This document shows positions 23,284 through 27,555 of a stretch of DNA of 27,555 nt, piece after piece; the stretch's first letter is position 1; every line of letters begins with the position of its first letter. The stretch covers positions 1-27,555 of the forward strand of contig JAICQE010000038.1 of assembly GCA_025938035.1 (NCBI GenBank), in the 5' to 3' direction. Both the position numbers and the translations under genes were made by a program. The DNA comes from Vicinamibacteria bacterium. Lineage in GTDB: Bacteria > Acidobacteriota > Vicinamibacteria > Vicinamibacterales > UBA2999. The notes below the pieces were generated by a model. It had not been told where the DNA came from. It made no database searches and worked only from the letters and a program-made list of their open reading frames with translations.

Positions 23284-23352
23284 GGTAAACTCGATTTTGC
23301 GCGTGCAGCCGAGACGCTTGCCCGGCGGGCGCGCCTTCATTTCACTCCATCA

Positions 23353-23426
<74 letters not shown>

Positions 23427-23428
<2 letters not shown>

Positions 23429-23492
23429 CTCGACTCGGGCGCTTTGCGCCCTCGCTCGTGGCAGGCCAATACGTGAGCGTCCGAGTCGAGTG
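23427..23492. repeat. Cloverleaf-like inverted repeat starting at the tRNA CCA end
   Basis: CACTCGACTCGG (23427-23438) begins inside the CCA of the tRNA and is perfectly mirrored by CCGAGTCGAGTG (23481-23492). The enclosed sequence holds a GGGCGC/GCGCCC hairpin with TTT loop (23437-23451) and a weaker CGCTC/GAGCG hairpin (23453-23457 with 23475-23479), so the RNA could fold as a three-way junction. It may act in tRNA 3' processing or termination, or be a dispersed repeat. Confidence 0.75.
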
Positions 23493-23530
23493 CCCTGAGC
23501 GAGCGGAGAAGTCCGCGCGAGTCGAAGGGC
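23492..23530. repeat. REP-like GCCCTGAGC/GTCGAAGGGC element
   Basis: GCCCT (23492-23496) and AGGGC (23526-23530) bound an imperfect palindrome with an inner GCGGA/TCCGC hairpin (23503-23507 with 23512-23516, loop GAAG). Similar CCCTGAGC...GTCGAAGGG elements are common dispersed intergenic repeats in several GC-rich phyla, by recollection. The remaining 35 bp before the phosphofructokinase gene show no clear signal. Confidence 0.6.
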
Positions 23531-23565
23531 CGCTCGGATTGTGACCAGACCGCGCCAAAGCTCCG

Positions 23566-24648
23566 ATGCCCACGATTAAGAAAATTGGCGTTCTGACCGG
23601 TGGAGGCGATGCGCCCGGTCTCAACGCCGTGATCCGCGCCGTCGTGAAGGCGGCGTCCAACTCGCAGATCCAGGTCGTGGGCCTGGAGGACAGCTTCGAT
23701 GGGCTGATCTACCCGGAGAAGTCCCGCCTGCTCACGCCGCGCGACGTCACCGGCATCCTCAGGCTCGGCGGCACGATCCTCGGCACCGTCAACCGCGGCG
23801 ACCCGTTCGCCCAGCCGATCCAGACCCCCGAAGGCACGTTCGACTATGGCGACCGCGTCGTCGAGATGTTTCAGAAGATGGGCCTCGATGCGCTCGTCTG
23901 CATCGGTGGCGACGGCACGCTGGCGATTTCGTACGAGTTCTACAAGAAGGGCATCCCGCTGGTGTGCGTGCCGAAAACCATCGACAACGACATCGTCGGG
24001 ACGACGAGCTGCTTCGGATTCGACACGGCGGTCGATTTCGCGACGGAGTCGATCGACCGTCTGCACTCGACCGCAGAGGCCCACCGCCGCATCATGGTCG
24101 TCGAGGTCATGGGACGCTATGCCGGATGGATTGCGCTGCACAGCGGCGTCGCCGGCGGCGCCGACGTGATTCTCATTCCCGAGATTGCGTACGATCTCGA
24201 ACGCGTCGCGCAGTGCATCCGCAATCGTGACGACTGGGGCGCGCGCTTCAGCATCGTCGTCGTCGCCGAGGGGGCGCATGCAAAGAACCAGCGGGCGGCC
24301 GTCATCGCGGAAGCGCACACGGGCCACGCCGAGCGGCTCGGCGGAGAAGGCGCGCGCGTGGCGAAGCAGCTGGAGGAATTGACCGGCAAGGAGACCCGCT
24401 ACGTGATCCTCGGCCACCTGCAGCGCGGCGGCAGCCCGACGGCGTTCGATCGCACGCTGGCGACGCGGTTCGGCGGCAAGGCCGTCGAACTGATCCTGAA
24501 AGGGCAGTTCGGCAAGATGGTGGCGAATCATCCGCCGGACCTCGTTCCCGTCCCGCTGGGTGAAGTCGTCGGCAAGACGAAGACCGTGCCGCTCGACTAC
24601 GACCTCCTGACCACCGCCCGTGCGATGGGGGTGTCGTTTGGAGACTGA
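23566..24648 (+). CDS. pfkA: 6-phosphofructokinase (mixed ATP/PPi-type active site)
   Basis: Phosphorylates fructose 6-phosphate to fructose 1,6-bisphosphate in glycolysis. The 360-residue protein has IGVLTGGGDAPGLNAVIRA (7-25), LGGTILGTVNRGDP (67-80), CIGGDGTLA (112-120), VPKTIDNDI (135-143) with the catalytic Asp140, and EVMGRYAGWIAL (180-191). The residue after GGD is Gly117, as in ATP-using enzymes. The residue before TIDND is Lys137, as in PPi-dependent enzymes, so the phosphoryl donor cannot be assigned from motifs alone. The longer length and Lys137 place it near the group III PFKs of Actinobacteria rather than the allosteric E. coli type. ATG 23566 lacks a ribosome binding site, so it may be translated from a tRNA read-through transcript. 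Confidence 0.92.
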   Translation: MPTIKKIGVLTGGGDAPGLNAVIRAVVKAASNSQIQVVGLEDSFDGLIYPEKSRLLTPRDVTGILRLGGTILGTVNRGDPFAQPIQTPEGTFDYGDRVVEMFQKMGLDALVCIGGDGTLAISYEFYKKGIPLVCVPKTIDNDIVGTTSCFGFDTAVDFATESIDRLHSTAEAHRRIMVVEVMGRYAGWIALHSGVAGGADVILIPEIAYDLERVAQCIRNRDDWGARFSIVVVAEGAHAKNQRAAVIAEAHTGHAERLGGEGARVAKQLEELTGKETRYVILGHLQRGGSPTAFDRTLATRFGGKAVELILKGQFGKMVANHPPDLVPVPLGEVVGKTKTVPLDYDLLTTARAMGVSFGD

Positions 24649-24664
24649 CGCGCGGTGGCTGCGA

Positions 24665-24760
24665 GCGGGCACCGGTCGGTCGAGGCATCTGACGCCGATC
24701 GGTGCAACGCGGCTGACGCTGATTGGTGCAAGACGTCTGACGCTGGTCGGTCCAAGGGTG
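24665..24760. repeat. 24-bp tandem repeat, three copies plus a degenerate partial
   Basis: Units at 24689-24712, 24713-24736 and 24737-24760, each beginning CTGACGC and containing a GRTYGGTSCAA core, with a weaker copy before them (about 24672-24686). The unit is 8 codons long, so the open frame running through it would give an 8-residue repeat, but ATG 24796 is the better start of the following gene. Reverse-complement relatives lie downstream of that gene at 25264-25303. Confidence 0.85.
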
Positions 24761-24795
24761 TCAATTCGCGGCGGGTGGTACGCGGAGAGACTCAG

Positions 24796-25383
24796 ATGTT
24801 GCGCTATCTGAAAGGTCTGCTGGCGGCGTTTCTACTATTTGGCCTTGCGTTCTTTGCGACATCTGTCGTGGCTAGCCAGTTGGGCAGGAGCAGACTCGTC
24901 AGCTGGCATTCGCTGATCGACATCTGGATTGGGTTCGGGGTGCCATCGCTGATCTTGTTGGCAGCTGGCATCGGCCCGATCGTTTTAGGAGTCAGTCACG
25001 CGGTTGGTGGCACATTATCCGTCCGCTCGGCAGGATTGCTCGGCACGGTGCTCAGTCCAATGCTCGCACTCGCGGTCATGCGACTCTATCCAGAAGGCGA
25101 GACCCTCGAGAACCTATTTCAGTACTGGCTCCGATTTCCCGGCCAATTCGTCCTGGGCGTCATTCCGTGCGCGGCAGCCACTGCGTTCTTTGCTGGTTGG
25201 GTCGCTTCTCATCAGCGGCGATCGCGACCGCAGACTGCTAACAGACGACGACCGAAGCGGCTTCACCGACCGGCGAAGTCTGATTGCACCGACCGGCGGA
25301 AGCGCGAATCGCACCTGCCTGCCTGCGTCAGTGACCGAGTAACTCCTGGTCCTTTTTCTTCTGCAGCTCGTCGATCGTCTTGA
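24796..25383 (+). CDS. Membrane protein of unknown function, lower GC, repeat-encoded tail
   Basis: A 195-residue protein with four or five hydrophobic segments: YLKGLLAAFLLFGLAFFATSVVAS (4-27), IDIWIGFGVPSLILLAAGIGPIVLGVSHAVGG, SAGLLGTVLSPMLALAVMRL, and FVLGVIPCAAATAFFAGWVA. No family recognised. ATG 24796 follows a GGAGAG box (about 24783-24788). The body visibly uses more A and T in third positions than its neighbours. After about residue 140 the product becomes a basic tail encoded by degenerate CACCGACCGGCG repeats, and it overlaps frr (opposite strand) by 56 bp. The original stop was probably lost when repeats entered the 3' end. The flanking inverted repeats and composition suggest recent acquisition; there is no transposase. 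Confidence 0.65.
   Translation: MLRYLKGLLAAFLLFGLAFFATSVVASQLGRSRLVSWHSLIDIWIGFGVPSLILLAAGIGPIVLGVSHAVGGTLSVRSAGLLGTVLSPMLALAVMRLYPEGETLENLFQYWLRFPGQFVLGVIPCAAATAFFAGWVASHQRRSRPQTANRRRPKRLHRPAKSDCTDRRKRESHLPACVSDRVTPGPFSSAARRSS
25264..25303. repeat. Inverted relatives of the 24-bp repeat
   Basis: CACCGACCGGCG occurs at 25264-25275 and 25287-25298 with a 23-bp period. The stretch at 25285-25303 matches the reverse complement of unit one of the upstream array (TTGCACCGATCGGCGTCAG) at about 16 of 19 positions by eye. It lies within the 3' end of the membrane gene, so related repeats flank that gene in opposite orientations. Confidence 0.7.
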
Positions 25384-25897
25384 CGTGATCGTCGGTCATC
25401 TTCTGAATCTGGTCGAGACCCTTCCGCTCGTCGTCTTCCGAGATCTTGTGCTCCTTCAGGAGCTTTTTGAGGCGCTCGTTGGCATCGCGGCGCACCTGGC
25501 GGACGGCGTTGCGGCCTTCCTCCGCCTGCTTGTGCACGTGCCGTGACAGCTCCTTGCGGCGTTCGTCGGTGAGGGAGGGGATCGGAATGCGGATGACCTT
25601 GCCGTCGTTCGCCGGGTTCAAGCCGAGGTCGGACGATCGGATCGCCTTTTCAATCGCTCCCATCAACGACGGGTCGAACGGCTGCGCGATCATCATCGAC
25701 GGCTCGGGAATCGACAGGGTGGCGACCTGGTTGATCGGCATCTTCGAGCCGTAGGCCTCCACGTGAACGCTGTCGAGCAGACCGACGGTGGCCCGTCCCG
25801 TTCGGACGTTCGCCATATCGCGGCGGACGCGGTCGATGCCGCCGTCCATCCGCGTTTTGACTTCCGCAAACATGCCTTTCAGATCGCTGAATTCCAT
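25328..25897 (-). CDS. frr: Ribosome recycling factor
   Basis: RRF splits the post-termination ribosome together with EF-G. The 189-residue protein shows VRTGRATVGLLDSVHVEAYGSKMPINQVATLSIPEP (about 31-66), the typical domain junction, then MIAQPFDPSLMGAIEKAI, NPANDGKVIRIPIPSLTDERRKEL (about 94-117) and the long C-terminal helix with EERRKGLDQIQKMTD-like sequence. Length is normal (about 185). ATG 25897 has a GGTGAG box just upstream on this strand. Third gene of the tsf-pyrH-frr cluster; it is convergent with, and overlapped by, the membrane gene at 24796-25383. Confidence 0.97.
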   Translation of the reverse strand: MEFSDLKGMFAEVKTRMDGGIDRVRRDMANVRTGRATVGLLDSVHVEAYGSKMPINQVATLSIPEPSMMIAQPFDPSLMGAIEKAIRSSDLGLNPANDGKVIRIPIPSLTDERRKELSRHVHKQAEEGRNAVRQVRRDANERLKKLLKEHKISEDDERKGLDQIQKMTDDHVKTIDELQKKKDQELLGH

Positions 25898-25910
25898 GCT
25901 CTCACCTGGT

Positions 25911-25955
25911 TTGTGGTTGGTGGTTAGTCGCTGGCCGCGCTAACCACGAACTGGC
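25911..25955. repeat. Heptad GTGGTTN word tract with mirrored arms, pyrH-frr spacer
   Basis: GTGGTTG and GTGGTTA words follow each other every 7 bp (25913-25919, 25920-25926). GTGGTTAG (25920-25927) is perfectly mirrored by CTAACCAC (25940-25947) around 12 bp. The right arm contains the pyrH stop codon and the last pyrH codons, so the repeat overlaps the coding end on the minus strand. Confidence 0.8.
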
Positions 25956-26686
25956 TCATGAGACACCGTCGTGCCGATGGGGTCACCAAGCACGACTCGG
26001 CGGATGCTGCCGGTTTCTCGGAGATTGAATACGACGATTGGCAGCTTGTTGTCCATGCAGAGGGAAATGGCCGTGGCGTCCATGACCTTCAACTGCCGCT
26101 CGAGGACCTGCAGATAAGAAATGCTTGGGTATTTGGTGGCCGCCGGGTCGAGCATCGGATCGGCGGTGTAGACGCCGTCGACCTTGGTGCCCTTCAAGAT
26201 GACCTCGGCCTTGATCTCCATGGCGCGCAGCGCGGCGGCGGTATCGGTCGTGAAATACGGGTTGCCGGTGCCGGCGGCGAAGATGACGACGCGGCCTTTT
26301 TCCAGGTGGCGGATGGCGCGCCGCCGGATGAACGGCTCGGCGACGGCACGCATCTCGATCGCCGTCACGACGCGCGTCAGCACGTTCTGCTGCTCCAGGG
26401 CGTCCTGCAGGGCGAGGGCATTGATGACCGTCGCCAGCATGCCCATGTAGTCGGCCGTCGCGCGGTCCATCCCGCGCGCACTCGCCGCGAGCCCGCGAAA
26501 GATGTTTCCACCGCCGATGACAATGGCCGTCTCGACGCCGAGGGCCTGAATCTCGCCAACATCGCGGGCGATGCGCGTGGCGACAGCCGGATCGACGCCG
26601 AACTGCTGTTCGCCCATCAGGGCTTCACCGGAGAGTTTGAGAAGGACGCGCTTGTAGATCGGGGTCGAGGAGGAGTCCGCGGACAT
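25940..26686 (-). CDS. pyrH: Uridylate kinase (UMP kinase)
   Basis: PyrH phosphorylates UMP to UDP with ATP; it is hexameric and belongs to the amino-acid-kinase fold. The 248-residue product has [15 protein letters not shown] (about 10-24), [12 protein letters not shown] (about 53-64), [24 protein letters not shown] (about 73-96), [36 protein letters not shown] (about 122-157) and the late [21 protein letters not shown] region. ATG 26686 starts a short extension before the first strand and has no Shine-Dalgarno sequence; an AATAAT box lies 9 bp upstream on this strand. The last codons (Pro-Val-Arg-Gly) and the stop lie within a heptad repeat. Follows tsf in the standard translation-gene order. 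Confidence 0.97.
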   Translation of the reverse strand: MSADSSSTPIYKRVLLKLSGEALMGEQQFGVDPAVATRIARDVGEIQALGVETAIVIGGGNIFRGLAASARGMDRATADYMGMLATVINALALQDALEQQNVLTRVVTAIEMRAVAEPFIRRRAIRHLEKGRVVIFAAGTGNPYFTTDTAAALRAMEIKAEVILKGTKVDGVYTADPMLDPAATKYPSISYLQVLERQLKVMDATAISLCMDNKLPIVVFNLRETGSIRRVVLGDPIGTTVSHEPVRG

Positions 26687-26695
26687 CGAAAGACG

Positions 26696-26701
26696 ATTAT
26701 T
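26696..26701 (-). promoter_or_regulatory. -10-like box 9 bp before the pyrH start
   Basis: AATAAT on the minus strand, 9 bp before ATG 26686, between that start and the heptad tract. The same 9-bp distance occurs at the GHMP kinase. It would allow pyrH transcription separate from tsf. Confidence 0.4.
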
Positions 26702-26706
26702 GCAGG

Positions 26707-26803
26707 CCCAAGGGCTAAGGCCCAAGGCCCAAGGGCTGGTCCAGGTATAAGGCGGCTCATGCCTCGACCAGTCCTTAGGCCTTAGGCCATGGGCCTTGGG
26801 CCC
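26707..26803. repeat. Heptad CCCAAGG word tract with mirrored arms, tsf-pyrH spacer
   Basis: Four contiguous heptads at 26707-26734 (CCCAAGG, with GCTAAGG as the second), a degenerate 38-bp centre, and four heptads of the complementary kind at 26773-26800 (CCTTAGG twice, CCATGGG, CCTTGGG). The two blocks form an imperfect inverted repeat of about 28 bp per arm that fills the 122-bp spacer between the tsf stop and the pyrH start. Confidence 0.9.
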
Positions 26804-26808
26804 GTTGG

Positions 26809-27411
26809 TTATTCAGCCGCTTCGCCAACCCGGAAGCGAACAAACCGGCTTATCTGGATGTTTTCTCCCGTCTTCGCGCTCGCCTGCGCGACCAGCTGGC
26901 TGACGGTCATCTTGTCGTCGCGGATGTACGGCTGGTCGAGCAGCACGAACTGCGAGTAGAAGCTCCCGAGCTTGCCCTCGATGATCTTCTCGAGCACGTT
27001 CGCCGGCTTGCCTTCCTTCTCCATCTGCGCGCGATAGATGTTCTTCTCCTTCTCGACCTCGGCGGCGGGCACCTCCGCGCGGCGTACCCAGCGCGGGGAG
27101 GCGGCGGCGATGTGCATCGCCACGTCCTTGACGAGGTTGTTGAAGTCGTCGGTGCGGGCGACGAAGTCCGATTCGCAGTTCACCTCCACGAGGACGCCGA
27201 TCTTGCCACCCATGTGGATGTAGCTGCCGATGGCGCCCTGCGCAGTGGCACGGCCGGCGCGCTTGGCCGCCTGTGCCAGCCCGCGCTTGCGCAGCAGCGT
27301 CATCGCCTCTTCCATGTCGCCGTTCGCTTCGGTGAGCGCCGCCTTGCACTCCATCATGCCGGCGCCCGTCTTGTCGCGAAGCTGTTTCACCATTTCCGCC
27401 GAAATCGTCAT
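26809..27411 (-). CDS. tsf: Elongation factor Ts
   Basis: EF-Ts is the guanine-nucleotide exchange factor of EF-Tu. The 200-residue product is the short form, as in Thermus and chloroplasts. It has the N-terminal module [37 protein letters not shown] followed by the core with [29 protein letters not shown] and [12 protein letters not shown]. The C-terminal part keeps [34 protein letters not shown], with a [10 protein letters not shown] ending typical of the family. ATG 27411 has an AGGA box 9 bp upstream, while the ATG at 27420 would have no spacing, so 27411 was chosen. Upstream to the window edge rpsB is expected. Confidence 0.96.
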   Translation of the reverse strand: MTISAEMVKQLRDKTGAGMMECKAALTEANGDMEEAMTLLRKRGLAQAAKRAGRATAQGAIGSYIHMGGKIGVLVEVNCESDFVARTDDFNNLVKDVAMHIAAASPRWVRRAEVPAAEVEKEKNIYRAQMEKEGKPANVLEKIIEGKLGSFYSQFVLLDQPYIRDDKMTVSQLVAQASAKTGENIQISRFVRFRVGEAAE

Positions 27412-27443
27412 AGTCGCCATTCCTGTTTCTCTGCTTTCTCAAC

Positions 27444-27479
27444 CGCGAAGGCCGCGAAGAACGCGAAGCTCGCGAAATC
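27444..27479. repeat. Period-9 CGCGAAGNN word tract upstream of tsf
   Basis: Four units of exactly 9 bp, each starting CGCGAA (27444-27452, 27453-27461, 27462-27470, 27471-27479), in the spacer between the terminator and the tsf ribosome binding site. Same organisation as the other tracts but with its own word and period; no mirrored arm is seen. Confidence 0.85.
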
Positions 27480-27486
27480 AATCTGT

Positions 27487-27517
27487 ACAAACAAAGCGCC
27501 GGCTCGCAGGCCGGCGC
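27487..27517 (-). terminator. Rho-independent terminator of the upstream minus-strand gene
   Basis: On the minus strand GCGCCGGC, a 6-nt loop and GCGCCGGC's complement GCCGGCGC (27510-27517 with 27496-27503) form a perfect 8-bp stem followed by TTTGTTTGT. It probably ends a gene outside the window (rpsB expected) before tsf. A further GCGCCGGC lies at the window edge (27545-27552). Confidence 0.7.
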
Positions 27518-27555
27518 ATGGTCCTGCGGATTCCCTTGTGCTATGCGCCGGCGGG

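Noticed and set aside
24689..24760. 24-bp tandem units as a CRISPR or as the N terminus of the membrane protein
   Set aside because: Units are contiguous without spacers; an in-frame 8-residue repeat is possible only because 24 is a multiple of three, and ATG 24796 has a ribosome binding site and leads directly into the first membrane segment.
24796..25383. Integrated prophage or insertion sequence
   Set aside because: No integrase, transposase or target-site duplication could be found; only the flanking repeats and base composition hint at transfer.

Overview
The window is gene-dense, GC-rich bacterial chromosome with no prophage, transposase, CRISPR array or plasmid functions. It is most likely from an Acidobacteriota genome, perhaps Vicinamibacteria. 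The best lineage marker is a TIGR03435-family secreted protein (10029-10766), a family expanded in soil Acidobacteria. LolA and a diaminopimelate-type Mpl fit a diderm with meso-DAP peptidoglycan. The lineage call is inference from gene content, not a computed placement.

Layout. (1) 1-6058, plus strand: rimM-trmD-rplS-rnhB (ribosome and tRNA maturation, RNase HII), then a large TPR protein, a small membrane protein, a ThiE-type thiamine phosphate synthase and a hypothetical helical-repeat protein, mostly joined by 4-bp stop/start overlaps. (2) 6061-9954, minus strand: an NmrA-like NAD(P)-binding protein, a GHMP sugar kinase, full-length DNA polymerase X and a small hypothetical protein. (3) 10029-18204, plus strand: the TIGR03435 protein, then a tight six-gene cell-wall operon, nagZ-ldcA-mpl-pxpBC-murB-murA. 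It combines recycling of muropeptides (NagZ, LdcA, Mpl) with the committed steps of UDP-MurNAc synthesis (MurA, MurB). The MurA has Asp instead of the usual catalytic-loop Cys. (4) 18246-22680, minus strand: lolA, a DUF2723 membrane protein, a PHP protein that is a shortened PolX paralogue with a broken polymerase site, and a GlsB/YeaQ-type membrane protein. (5) 22834-24648, plus strand: a hypothetical protein, tRNA-Ala(CGC) and a phosphofructokinase. (6) 24796-25383, a membrane gene of visibly lower GC flanked by related inverted repeats. (7) 25328-27411, minus strand: tsf-pyrH-frr, continuing the usual rpsB-tsf-pyrH-frr order, with a rho-independent terminator at the right edge.

The most unusual structure is in the spacers. 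At least five gene junctions carry tracts of short degenerate words with a strict period of 7, 8 or 9 bp. Each junction has its own word, three of them are mirrored into long inverted repeats, and several run through the stop codon of the upstream gene. A sixth tract has a 24-bp period and flanks the membrane gene. Other spacers hold compound palindromes, including one that begins at the CCA end of the tRNA gene. Several genes also have a -10-like box 6 to 9 bp before the start codon and no Shine-Dalgarno sequence, which suggests leaderless mRNAs.

No stretch without a gene exceeds about 230 bp. Most candidate reading frames antisense to these genes are GC-driven shadows and were left out.
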